Assembly: GCA_949130495.1 (NCBI GenBank)
Contig: OX422216.1
Span: forward strand, 103,671,967-103,735,966
Reading direction: 5' to 3'
DNA length: 64,000 nucleotides
Source: Sambucus nigra
Lineage: Eukaryota; Streptophyta; Magnoliopsida; Dipsacales; Adoxaceae
The notes beneath the pieces were generated by a model, which was not told the DNA's origin, did not search any database, and was given only the letters and a program-made list of their open reading frames with translations. Position numbers and translations under genes: made by a program. The first letter of the stretch is position 1; every line of letters starts with the position of its first letter. This document shows positions 33,851 through 44,199 of this stretch, piece by piece.

Positions 33851-35307
33851 ATGTCCGGTCACAGTAGCAATGCTCCCTAGGCAGGGATATTCAAGAACCA
33901 CCTGTTCCTCGCAGGATTAGATCTGAAATTCGACGTTCAGATAAGAGGGCTTGCATAGAAAGGCCAGCCTCAGAAGAAAGCCAAGGACCAGCAAGGTCCA
34001 CGTAAATATCCAGACTGATTGATGCTTATGAGGCAAGGCTCCACGAATAGAGGGAGTCTAATCGCAGACACGAGGCTGAGAATGCTCGCCTGAAGAGAAA
34101 ATTAAAGAGACTGGAGAAAGAGCTCCATCATGATACCAGGAGACGTCCGTACCGCACTCCTAGCCCTCAAGCGAGCAAGTCTTACAGTCGAGGAAGGAGC
34201 TCCGGGCGAGGATCCCAAAAGATTGAGGGAGACAAGTCAGAGGATGACCTACGCGAGCAGCTGCGAAAATCTCGCCATTACCAGAGCCCTACTCGCAGCA
34301 ACGAGAACATACGAAATCTAGTCCGAAGGGAGATGGACCAGCATCCTGCCCATCACGGTACCAGATCGACCCGAGAACTTGCTAGGCGAGCTCTCAAAAT
34401 CCATATGAAATCACCTTTCTCGAGGGAAATTGAAGAAGAAGAAGCCCCCAAGAAGTTTGCCATTCCAAGGTTCAAAATTTATGACGGTAAGACTGATCCC
34501 ATTGATCACGTCAGGAAGTACCGACAGGCCATGACCCTCTGGAACCACCGGGACACACTAATGTGATGAATTTTCCCCTCGAGCCTGCATGACGTGGCGT
34601 AGAAATGGTTCGAAATGCTCCCCCACCGGTCCATCAGGAGTTTTAAATCCCTGGCCGAGCTCTTTACGACCCGATTCATTACTAGTAGCTCCCATCCCAA
34701 AAGGATGGATGCTTTGCTGACAATGAAGAAAACGCCTCAAGAGACCCTCTGAGACTACACGAAGAGGTATTGGGAGTTATTCAACGGGGTCAAGGATTGC
34801 TCGGAGCAAGTGGCAGTGGCCTCTTTCAAAATTGGACTACCCAGCTCTTCCCTTCTATACACTGCCCTGATAAAGAAGGAGGCTATGACTATTGACGACC
34901 TAATGGCTCGCATCGAGAAGTACGCTAAGGTGGAAGATGTCACCCGCCTCAGTACAGGTGAAAACGGTCGAGCTAAACTCACTACCAAGGGCAGTGACAA
35001 AACTGAGAACCAGAAGAAAGGAGGAAAGAATGGGGGCAAAAATGGCTCCAAAAACGGAGGCAATAATGACGCGTCGAAAGCATTTCAGGCGATCAACACC
35101 GTCTTCAAAGAAGCAATTTACAAAATTCTCGCACAAATCGAAGACGAACCATTCATCAAGTGGCCCAGGAAGATGGGAGGAGATCCCTCGAAGAGGAACA
35201 ATGCGCTGAGATGCGCCTTTCACAAAGAGGGAGGACATAAGACTGAGCATTGCAAAGCTCTTAAGTCCCACCTCGAAGAGCTAGCCCAATCCGGGCATTT
35301 GAACTAG
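33851..35307 (+). pseudogene. Tat gag
   Basis: The likely start is ATG 33851 (MSGHSSNAP), with a frameshift soon after. The main frame then runs RRIRSEIRRSDKRA, a coiled-coil-like EAENARLKRKLKRLEKEL, and the gag domain with FAIPRFKIYDGKTDPIDHV. The frame continues past stops at 34564, 34567, 34600 and 34750 to SSLLYTALIKKEAMTIDDLM, a Lys/Gly/Asn-rich basic stretch and CAFHKEGGHKTEHCKALKSH, a C-x3-H-type knuckle typical of Tat gag. It ends at 35307. The stops inactivate it. Confidence 0.85.
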
Positions 35308-35363
35308 TTCGTGGAGAAGAAGGTAGAGAAAGCGGCTGCCAATAGAGAGGTAAGACCGACAAT

Positions 35364-36059
35364 GTGCTCGACGATGATGCTAGACATGAGTTCGCGGTGA
35401 TTCATGGGGCCTCTGATGCCAGACAGATCCAAGGAAATTCAGCTCGAATGGATATGAAGAAACTTACAGCGGTGATGCAAGCTTTTCAGATCGATCCAGC
35501 AAAGTCACAGTCAGGAAAGCGTCAACGAGCAGATGACGTCAACTATAATAAGCATATTGTTTTCACAGATGAAGATCTGGTGGGAGTGAGAACCCCACAT
35601 CACGATGCTTTGATCATTACCCTCAACATAGTGAACTTTGACATCGACAAGTTGCTCGTCGACCAAGGAAGCTCCTCTGAGGTAATGTATCTCGAAGTAT
35701 TCAGAAAATTGAAGTTAAGCGTCGCCGACCTAAAGGAAGCTACTGTCCCTTTAGTTGGCTTCACTGGAAAAATAACTATGCCCCTGGGAAAAATTGTACT
35801 GCCAGTACGCGCGGGAAACGTCTCCAAGATGATTGAGTTTCTGGTGGTTGACATCGACTCGACATACCAAGCCATCCTCGGTAGAGGATGGCTCCATGCG
35901 ATGAAAGCAGTCTCCTCGACCTACCATCAGAAACTCAAGTATGTAACTGAACGAGGAGTAATGGAGATCCACGGCGATCAAGATGGCAAGAAGGTGCTTC
36001 ATAACAGCCATCCGACCAAGGCCAGAGAAGAAGGCCGATCAGCCCAGCGAGAAAGTTGA
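35364..36059 (+). pseudogene. Tat aspartic protease region
   Basis: The 231-codon open frame has FDIDKLLVDQGSSSEVMYLE, where the active site usually reads D-(G/T/S)-GSS and here reads DQGSS. The flap and C-terminal part run VPLVGFTGKITMPLGKI, YQAILGRGWLHAMKAVSSTY and HQKLKYVTE. It lies downstream of gag in another frame; the main gag stop is 57 bases upstream. The Gln next to the active-site Asp suggests loss of activity. Confidence 0.8.
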
Positions 36060-36079
36060 AGAACAAGAAGGTCTGACAC

Positions 36080-37285
36080 CTTCTAAATAGCAATTAAAGT
36101 ACGAAAGACCTGGAGTAGAGGAGATCAAGCTCCACCCCTATGAAAGGGTCGTCGAAGACCTGGTAGAGGTTACAGTTGGTGATAGCGATAGCAACAGAGT
36201 TTTCTTGATTGGAGCCTCTCTCACTGACCAGGAACAGAAGGAATTGACAACTCTATTGAAACGTAGATGTTTTCTCGTGGGAACCATACGAGCTTCTTGG
36301 AATTGATCCTAGTATGGTTTGTCATCAGTTGCACGTCAATCCCACCTTCAAACCAATCATGCAGAAGGCACGGCGAACTGCACCCGAGAAGGTAAAAGTC
36401 GTAGAAAAAGAAGTAGAAAAATTGTTGGATGCAAGATCCATACGGGAGGTACAATTCCCCGAGTGGTTATCCAACCCAGTAGTAGTTCCAAAAAGCAACG
36501 GGAAGTGGAGAGTTTGCATCGACTTCACTGACCTCAACAGAGCGTGCCCTAAAGACAGTTTCCCCCTCCCAAAAATTGACAAACTGGTAGACGCCACTGT
36601 AGCTCACGAGCGAATGAGTTTTCTGGACGCGTACTCAGGGTATCATCAGATCCCTTTATATGCCCCAGACCAAGACAAAACAACATTCATCACCATAGTT
36701 GGGTTATACTGCTACAAGGTCATGCCCTTTGGGTTGAAAAATGCAGGGGGAACCTACCAGCGGCTGGTCACCAAGATGTTCAAGGACCAGATGGGAGACA
36801 CCATGGAGGTCTACATCGATGGCATGCTCGTTAAAAGAAAGAAGAAAGAAGACCAACTCTCAGACCTATCAAACACCTTCAAAATCCTCAGGAAATACCG
36901 AATGAAACTTAACGCGAGCAAGAGTTCTTTCGGTGTCCAGTCAAGAAAATTTCTTGGGTACTTAGTCAGTAAGAGAGGCATAGAGGCTTACCCAGACCAG
37001 ATCGATGCAATTAACAGGGTACAACCTCCTCGAACGATCCGGGACGTACAGAAGCTCACTGGCATGCTCGCTTCCCTAAATCGCTTTATCTCTAAATCCT
37101 CCGAGAAATGCAAGCCTTTCTTCCAGCTTCTAAAGGGGAACAAAACGGTGGAGTGGAACCCAGATTGCTCACAGGCATTGGTTGAGATCAAAGCTTACCT
37201 AAGCTCTCCACCACTGCTCGTCATACCACCGAAACAGATTCTTTATACCTGTACCTCTCCGTTTCCAACCACACTGTCAGTTCTG
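36080..37285 (+). pseudogene. Tat reverse transcriptase
   Basis: The N-terminal part (EEIKLHPYERVVEDL...) is in one frame, with a shift near 36270 into the frame from 36314. This carries WLSNPVVVPKSNGKWRVCID, LNRACPKDSFPLPKID, motif A MSFLDAYSGYHQI, motif B YKVMPFGLKNAGGTYQRLV, then VYIDGMLVK where motif C should be Y(I/V)DDM. The second catalytic aspartate is glycine (GAT GGC). FLGYLVSKRGIEAYPDQIDA and the connection FFQLLKGNK follow. With the YIDG change and frameshifts at both ends, the enzyme should be dead. Confidence 0.88.
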
Positions 37286-38200
37286 CATTAATGTGCGAAG
37301 TTGCAGGAATCCAGCACCCCGTTTACTACGCGAGAAAAACCCTACTTGAGGCCGAGAAGAGGTACCTACCTCTAGAGAAGCTCGTCTTTGCACTAGTAGT
37401 GGCTTCGAGGAAGCTGAAGGACTATTTCGAAGCCCACACTATAATCGTCCTTACATCGCACGCACTTAAAGCAAGCCTGAGGAAGGCAGATTTGTCGAGC
37501 AGACTGTCTAAATGGTCAGTCGAGCTCGGACGATTTAATATCCAATTTCAACCAAGGAACGCAATCAAGGGGAAGGTCCTTGCTGATTTCATAGCCGAAT
37601 TCACAGGCGAGCAGCCTTGCAACCAACCACAGCCAGCCAAACAAAAAGGGAGCCACACGATGGAGGGAATCTGGAAATTGTTTATTGATGGAGCCTCCAA
37701 TTCAAAGGGGGCAGGCGTAGGCATCGTTCTTATCACTCCAAAAAATATGATCCTCGAGCAGGGAATTAGGTTTGGATTTGAAGCCTCCAACAATAAAACA
37801 GAATACGAGGCCCTGATAGCCAGCCTCCAGAAAGCACACGCTTTGGGAGCAAAGCAATTACATGTGTTTGGCGACTCACAATTAGTCTCCAATCAGATCA
37901 GCGGGGACTACAATGCAAAAGATGAAAGGATGGCAACCCACCTCGCCTTGCCAAAAAGGCTATTGGCTGACTTTGAGGAAGTCAATGTCCAGCAGTTCCC
38001 CAGGGGACAGAACAGCCATGCTGATGCCCTAAGCTCAGCAATCGATTCCAACTTAAAAAGAACAATCCCCATCGATTTCCTCTCTCATCCGAGCATTAAC
38101 CGTAACGGTGAGTTACCAAGAGTGGAGCAGGTGCTCCATATTGAGTCAGCACCTAGCTGGATGGACCCACTAAGTGATTATTTGAAGGATGGCACGCTTC
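37230..38200 (+). pseudogene. Tat dual RNase H domains
   Basis: The frame open from before 37291 first gives the gypsy-type RNase H remnant: LYLSVSNHTVSSAL, QHPVYYARKTLLEAEKRY, then LKASLRKADLSSRLSKW and VLADFIAEF. A second domain follows from 37670: WKLFIDGASNSKGAGVGIVL, NNKTEYEALIASLQKA, HVFGDSQLVSNQISGDY and HADALS. This keeps the D-E-D pattern and final H/D of the archaeal/plant-type RNase H acquired by Tat elements. A one-base frameshift near 37240 separates it from RT. Confidence 0.88.
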
Positions 38201-38249
38201 CAGATTATAAGAAGACTGCTCACCAGATAAGAGTCAAAGCTGCTCGCTT

Positions 38250-39395
38250 TCACTTATCTCCTGAGGACAAGCTATACAAGAGATCGTTTTCCGGTCCCTA
38301 CCTTCAATGTGTTCACCCAAAGGATATCGAGCAAGTTCTACATGAGCTTCATGAAGGAATCTGTGGAAGCCTTATTGGAGGAAGATCTTTGGCTTTCCGA
38401 GTAATGAAGGAGGGTTATTGGTGGCCATATATGCAAATGGACTCTGCGGCGTATATCCGCAAGTGCCTGAAATGCCAGCTTCATGCTCCTATGGCCCACC
38501 AACCTGCCAACGACCTAAAATCATTATCCAGCCCATGGTCGTTCGCCCAATGGGGGATGGACATCGTAGGACCACTTCCTACTACAACCGGCAGTCGCAA
38601 ATATCTGTTGGTCGCGACCGACTACTTCACCAAATGGATCGAGGCAGAACCCCTAGCGAACATCCGAGATGCAGATATGATAAGGTTCATATGGAGAAAT
38701 ATAATCACCCATTTTGGCATCCCCAGAACCATCATCACCGACAATGGAACGCAGTTCGAAAGCGACTCTTTTCAGAGTTTCTGTAATGAGCATGGAATCA
38801 GACACCATTTCAGCTCGGTGGCCTATCCTCAAAGCAATGGCCAAGCCGAGGCTTCCTAGAAGACAGTGATCGACGGATTAAGGAAACGATTGGAGCGAGC
38901 CAAAGGCGCATGGGTAAATGAATTACCACACATTCTATGGGCCTACAGAACCACTCCACGATGAGCAACGGGAGAAACCCCATTTTCGCTGACACGTGGA
39001 ATGGAAGCAGTTATCCCACTAGAAGCAGGCTTGCCAATAATGAGGTCCAACCTTGTCGATCAAGGCCATAATGATGCAGCATTGCTCGCTGAGCTCGACC
39101 TAGCCAACGAGCGCCGAGAGCTAGCCCTAGTAAAACTAGCGAGCTATCAGCAATAGCTCGCGAGGCAAAATAACAAGAGGGTCAACCTGAGGACATTCCG
39201 AGTTTGGGACTATGTCCTAAGGAAAGTCCTGGGCAGCGCAGTAAAACCATCAGACGGTAAGCTAGGGCCAAACTGGGAAGGACCATTCAAGATAACAAGA
39301 GATAATCTGCAAGGCGCCTATCACTTAGAAACGATGGAAGGCAGAGAAATCCCCCGAGCATGGAACGCAGCCAATCTCAAGAAATTCTATTTTTA
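38250..39395 (+). pseudogene. Tat integrase
   Basis: The zinc-binding region reads HELHEGICGSLIGGRSLAFR and CLKCQ; the second His of the HHCC finger (usually GNH or GSH) is Leu here. The catalytic core has WGMDIVGPLPTTTGSRKYLL, TDYFTKWIEAEPL, IITDNGTQFES and PQSNGQAEAS, so D, D and E are all present. A stop at 38858 breaks the frame just after the catalytic Glu. More stops follow near 38961 and 39154, and the C-terminal domain (GPNWEGPFKIT, YHLETMEGREIPRAWNAANL) ends at 39395. Confidence 0.88.
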
Positions 39396-40050
39396 GATTC
39401 TTCTTTTATGCTTTTGTTGTGGAACTATTAGTTCATTTTCCTTGTCATTAATGAAAGCTATTTAACGGCTGCGTTCTAATGAGTAACAGTTATATAAGCA
39501 TCACACATCTTTTCCAAATGACAGGCACATTGGTCAATACACCATAGCAGGGAAATCACCCTCCTCAGGCTTTCGTTATGAAACACGAAAGAACTCTTAG
39601 CATTGCCCATGGCAATATACGAAGCCCTACAGGAGATCCTTAGGCAATATGGCCAAATTAAAACTAGTCACCAAACCATCTTTGGTTGAATAAAATCCTG
39701 ATCGGATAGAGCATCCAACACCAGGTGTGTCCTCACCAATGCCACACTTAGGCCTAAGGGAGTGTGAAGACATGACCTAAAAGGTAAAGTGGTGCACAAT
39801 GGTACCTCGATAGTGTACTGGACTGGAAGTACACTTGCATAACAATACAAATTTAGAGATCATAAAGGAGCGAGAATATGGAGAATATAATACACTTGTT
39901 TAGTCGGCTAAAATAGCCCAAAACATAAATTTTATATTAATCTACCATATTTACAACAAGTATAATACATGTTTAGTCAGCGAGCTCGCCCAAAACATTG
40001 ACATAACATCACTTCAACACAAAATACATAGAGTAGCTACTTGCAAAATC
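39396..40050. other. non-coding gap between integrase and antisense ORFs
   Basis: No frame with a recognisable motif on either strand. It could hold the shared 3' ends of pol and the antisense transcripts. Confidence 0.5.
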
Positions 40051-40968
40051 TCAGTGGGGATGAGGCCTCTGAACGAGATAATCAGCCACTTGAGCTCTTC
40101 GACCATCATCAGGAGCAGGAACCAACTCTTCATCGGCTTCGTTATCATCCGACTCCAATAGCTGCCGAGGGATAGCATCGATGAGTATCCACTGATCATC
40201 TCTCCGGAAGGGATTGGGCATCCGAGTGGAAGGAGATATTTCGTGGCGATACCAGAGCATATAGTTCCTTGGAACTTGCATCTCCTTCAAAGCACTCAAC
40301 CACCCCCTGATGAAGGCAAGATCCTCAAATTCTATCAGCTTCGTCGGAGCATCTAGCAAACCCTGGTCATAATCGTAGGCCCATACTCGCCGAGGTCCTT
40401 TTTAAATAGGTGTCGCAACCGAGTAACGTCCCTTTGAAGCCCAGAAGCAATCACATATGCTCGCTGGACATCACCGTGGAGCTCTTCATTTCACTATATG
40501 AACGCCTGGTGCTCCTGCCAGCTCGCAGAACGAATGGACCAGTGGAACCTCGCAGCACAGGGGGAACGTCGCTCGAGCCAGCACTAACTCGCGTCGATGA
40601 AGAGCCTCGCAATACTGCAGGAGCGGTGCTTGGCGCATGCTCCCTAAGACGCGAGACCTCTTTCCTTAAAGCTTCATTTTCTTGCTGAAGCATCTCCCCA
40701 ACCTGGTTGATCTCAGAAGCATCGAGAAGCTTTGTTCTCAACGCATTCACCTCTTCTTGCACTGAAGCACCAACCTCTTCCATCTACAGGAGCCTGTCCT
40801 TCAACTTGGCCACAAGCTCAGGCTGATCCTTATACTTTTTATTCCTTGACCTAAGAGATTTGTAAAGCCTAACAAAGGATTGGCGAACCTGAAGACTGGC
40901 ATTGGGACCAAGGGTCCTGCCCAAATGAGATGTGGTAGGAATATACTCTTCTACATCAGTCAACTACA
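40051..40968 (-). pseudogene. second antisense extra ORF of Tat element
   Basis: The minus strand opens with LTDVEEYIPTTSHLGRTLGP, preceded by a good acceptor-like TTATGTCTTGTAG. A stop at about 40781 and a frameshift near 40340 break it. The parts are a coiled-coil-like EVNALRTKLLDASEINQVGE with a following Glu/Leu-rich helix, a Ser/Thr-rich linker, and a C-terminal frame with KLIEFEDLAFIRGWLSALKE and a QWILIDAIPRQLLE segment. I do not recognise a domain. It may be the 3' end of the same gene family as the ORF at 41111-43284 or a separate gene. Confidence 0.5.
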
Positions 40969-41771
40969 AGACATAAAAGGGCAATGGAGAGAAAAATCAA
41001 TCAATGCACTGGAAAAAGAAGCCTTTTCATTTCATTGATAAAAGTCAAAGTACATCGAGCAGAAATTGGGAAAATTATAAGCAAAAGTACAAAAATAGTC
41101 CTAAAAGTAGATTAACTAGCAACCTCAGGCTGCCCAGAGGTGGCTGGCTGCTTCCCCTTGTCAGCAGCAGAGGCATCCCCCTCTATAGGGATGCCCTCAG
41201 TCGCCTGGGTAGGACAAGCACCGGCAGGACCTATGTGAGAGGCAAGATCAACACCCTCGATGGTTGAGGCAGGGGCTTCTTCGTCCACAGTTGGCTTCGG
41301 ACCCGAGTCATGCTCGTCGAACAGAGGAGATTCAGCATCAACACCAGCAGCTAGGAGGGCCTTGTTCCAGCCCTTCTTGAAGTTCAGACGACTGATGTAG
41401 CCTATCTGAACCTCGGCATCTTCGTAAGCAGCAGCCCACCCGGAGTTTTATGAATCCTCCTTGATGGTGGCTACCTGGGACTCTTTCTCCTTTAACTGCT
41501 CGGTCAGAACCTTGTTCTCCTCCACGATAGCCAGCTTGCTCGAGTAGACCAGGTCATAGGCCTGCCTCAGCTCGTTCAGCTCCTTAATCGCTGCATCCCT
41601 CTCTCGATTAGAATTGACGAGGGCCAGATTAGAGGAAGCTCGGGCGGCGTCATTTGTCTTTAAATCAGCCTCCAGCTGAGAACCCCTGACTTCCAGAGCG
41701 GACTTCTGCTGCTCCAGCTCGCCATTCCTTCTTACCAGCTCGTCACGAGAGTGATAGAGCACGGCGAAGTC

Positions 41772-41856
41772 CTACAAACTGCCAGAAGTAAATAAGAGAT
41801 TAAGAAGGAGAAACAGTAAAACTTGTTAAAGAATTGAAAAATGAAAAGGATCTTAC
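41772..41856 (-). other. predicted intron in aORF (85 nt)
   Basis: GTAAGATCC...CAGTTTGTAG with an A/T-rich body. The flanking exons encode ...SQRLAL and DFAVLYHSRDELV. Confidence 0.6.
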
Positions 41857-42685
41857 CAAGGCTAGCCTCTGGCTAGCTTGTAGGGCCAATTGATCAGACC
41901 ACAGTGCCCTCTGGCGATCTGCAGGGAGAACTGCCCTCTCGAGCAGCGCAGGAGCCAACTAAGGAGAAATGGCAACTGAGGCCCCTCGGGAAAAGCAGAC
42001 ACTGGGACCAAGGCTTGCCCAGCCTTCATCCTTGACTCCATCTTTCTCCTCTCTTCCTCTTTCTCCTCCTCCATTCTCTTCCTCTCCTCCATCCTCTTCT
42101 TCTCCTCCACCTTCTTTCTTTCCTCCTTTTTTCTCTCCCTCTCTCTCACCTGCTCTTCCTCTCTCCTCTTCCTCTCTTGCTCCTGAGTAGAAGACCGAGA
42201 GCCAGTAGCTACAGCCCCAGTACTGGACTTCTACTTCTTTGACCTCTGAGCGAGGAGCATGTGATCGTCGTCATCATCATCCCGAATCAGGTTTTTCCTT
42301 GGAGGAACCATCTCCTCGTTTGAACTGCTGGATGTGCTCGACGATTCTCGAACTTCAGAAACTTCCCCCGAATCAGAGGAGCTGCTACTACTGGAGCTCC
42401 CTTCACCCAAATTGCCTCCAGCACCACCTGCGATATCACCTTCAGAGCTGCTCTCCTCCTCGTCCAACTGAATAGGATCCACAGCTGTCTCTTCGGAAGT
42501 ATCAAACTCAAGGATACTGTCCATCGGCCTCGCTATAAAACTAGAACCAACGTTCTTATATTCGAGCAAGAAAGCAGCGGACCGGGGATGCTCGCCGTCA
42601 GCTAAGGGCTCCCTGATATTCCAAGCCTTGACCAATTCAGAGAGGCGAACCTCGCTAAGAGCAGGTTCCAAGTTCTTCGACTTCG

Positions 42686-42757
42686 CTGAAGAAAAAATAG
42701 AGAAAAATCAGAAAGATCACAAATCAACAAAAATTAAAAGAACAGAGCAAAGTCTAC
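42686..42757 (-). other. predicted intron in aORF (72 nt)
   Basis: GTAGAC...TTTTCTTCAG with an A/T-rich body. The coding character (GEEYI before, CEVEELGTC or KSKNLEPALSEVRL after) is on both sides only. Confidence 0.55.
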
Positions 42758-43284
42758 CTATGTATTCTTCCCCATAAAAGGGAATGGAGAACCTGTCATC
42801 CATCGACCCCTCAAACTGGGGAGAAAACTGTCAATTTCTAGCAAGGAAGCCCTCTTGCCAATAGTCCTTATAGGAATCAGGTAGGTTTACTACCAATACC
42901 CTATCAGGACTCCTGGCTTTGAGAAACACCAGAACTAGTCCGAGAAAAAGAATCGCAGAAACAGACCTCGACAAGCCCTAACTTGGTACCATATAACTGG
43001 TTTATTCTATGAACACCATTGATTATCTTCCACACATTGGGCGAACACTGTGCGGGAACAATGTTGAAATAACCAAAGAAATGCAAGAATAGATTGTTGG
43101 GAGGAAAAGAAAGTCCCCCTTGGGAAAGCAGCAAGACATGGATCCAATAGGCATCCTCTATCTCTCTAACGTTTCTAGGGGGAGAGGCGCACTCAATCTC
43201 TATCCACTCAGGAATGTTGTAAAACTTCCTAAACTCAGAGATGGACCTATTACCAATCTTTGCCATCGGAAAACCCTAAAGGAA

Positions 43285-43668
43285 CTACAAATTCAAAGAA
43301 AAAATACAAAGAGAGGGAACAGGAGACTTACAAGATGAAAGTTCGACTTGAATAATGGAGAATCACAAGCCCAGACGACGAAGAAGATCGAAAGCGATGA
43401 AAATGAAGACTGGACGAAGAAAGTGTGAATCGCTAGAGCTCACAGGAAATGGAAGAATGCTGAGAAGGTTGAAACGACGGTCGAAAAGTGGCTGCTCTGA
43501 ATAAAACCTTGAAGTATTACTAATCATAGTGCACAAACCACGAAGCGGGTGCCTCCAGAATCAGTCCTCAAATTTTGGGAAAAGTTGCACGATACACAAC
43601 CCAGCCATTATGACAAATCATTTAAGTTTATTGAGCCCAAAGCATGGCCCAACAAACTTTGGGGCAAT
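43285..43668. other. aORF leader and Tat polypurine tract
   Basis: This region of about 400 bp lies between the aORF start and the LTR. A GTAAGT at 43331 and a TTGTAG at 43285 could bound a very short leader intron (47 nt). The plus strand ends CTTTGGGGCAAT directly before the LTR (polypurine tract, 43657-43668). The corresponding leader next to the LTR at 60322 has nearly the same length. Confidence 0.55.
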
Positions 43669-44056
43669 TGTGGGTACCCAAAATTAGAATGATGGGCCTG
43701 GACGAGTAGCCCAATTATAGCGGCCCAAAGTCCAGGCCCCTTATACCTTAAACCGATTATGATTTAGTCTCTTCCCACATTCCCATTAAGGGGCACTCTA
43801 AGAGGAGATGGGAAATATGGAGGAGTCCCACACCCCCACTCACTAGAACGAACATGTATATAACAAACCCTAGGTCCGGGGCAAAGGACACATTGTATTC
43901 TCTGTAATCACTCTCCGGAGAACACAGAAATAATACTGACTCCACCACCGTGGACGTAGGCATATCTTTGCTGAACCACGTACATCCTTTGTTGTGTGAT
44001 TGTTATTTTATATTCCTTATTCTTGCTTGGTGATTGCCTTTCTCTTATATATTTGT

Positions 44057-44060
<4 letters not shown>
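43669..44060 (+). repeat. Tat element 3' LTR (3' end trimmed)
   Basis: It starts TGTGGGTACCC after the polypurine tract and aligns with 33375-33764. The last ~20 bases of the 5' LTR (GCATAATAATTGTCACCACA) are replaced by a TA run. Confidence 0.88.

Positions 44061-44088
<28 letters not shown>
44061..44088. repeat. (TA)n tract at Tat 3' end
   Basis: About 14 TA units in place of the LTR's last bases. Confidence 0.95.
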
Positions 44089-44091
<3 letters not shown>

Positions 44092-44101
44092 TTGTATGAC
44101 C

Positions 44102-44172
44102 CTTAAACTAACAATGTGAATTAAAAGTAACATGCCCCTCAAACTAACAATGTGAATTAAAAGAAACATGCC
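44102..44172. repeat. 36-bp tandem duplication
   Basis: Two units share AAACTAACAATGTGAATTAA and then AAG.AACATGCC. Confidence 0.85.
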
Positions 44173-44199
44173 TACAAAATTTTTATCTAGATCTTGCAT

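Larger units (their letters stand above)
41111..43284 (-). pseudogene. antisense extra ORF (aORF) of Tat element, multi-exon
   Basis: It reads away from the 3' LTR, opposite to pol. The start is ATG 43266 (MAKIGNRSISEFRKFYNI). It has the block FPPNNLFLHFFGYFNIVPAQ followed by CSPNVWKIING, typical of plant 'putative gypsy-type transposon' domain proteins (Transposase_28-like). Splice-like junctions are visible: donor GTAGAC at 42757 to acceptor TTCTTCAG at 42686, and donor GTAAGA at 41856 to acceptor TTTGTAG at 41772. The middle exon is acidic and Ser-rich, then an Arg/Glu/Lys coiled coil. The last exon is a long coiled coil ending in QPEVAS and a stop at 41111. A frameshift near 42910, a stop near 42830 and others break it. 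Extra ORFs here are known for Tat; their function is not. Confidence 0.7.
33375..44060 (+). mobile_element. Ty3/gypsy Tat-lineage element with antisense extra ORFs
   Basis: It has two short LTRs (411 bp and a 3'-trimmed copy), a primer site, gag, protease, RT, two RNase H domains, integrase, then 4.2 kb with antisense ORFs and a polypurine tract. The second, archaeal-like RNase H and extra ORFs between pol and the 3' LTR are known traits of the Tat lineage. By my hand alignment about 12 substitutions, mostly transitions, separate the LTRs over about 390 bases. This is young relative to the neighbouring elements, although pol already has stops and frameshifts. Confidence 0.9.

Noticed and set aside
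34755..36011. Minus-strand ORFs over Tat gag and protease
   Set aside because: Shadows of the coding plus strand without motifs. They differ from the antisense ORFs downstream of integrase, which have splice signals and relatives.
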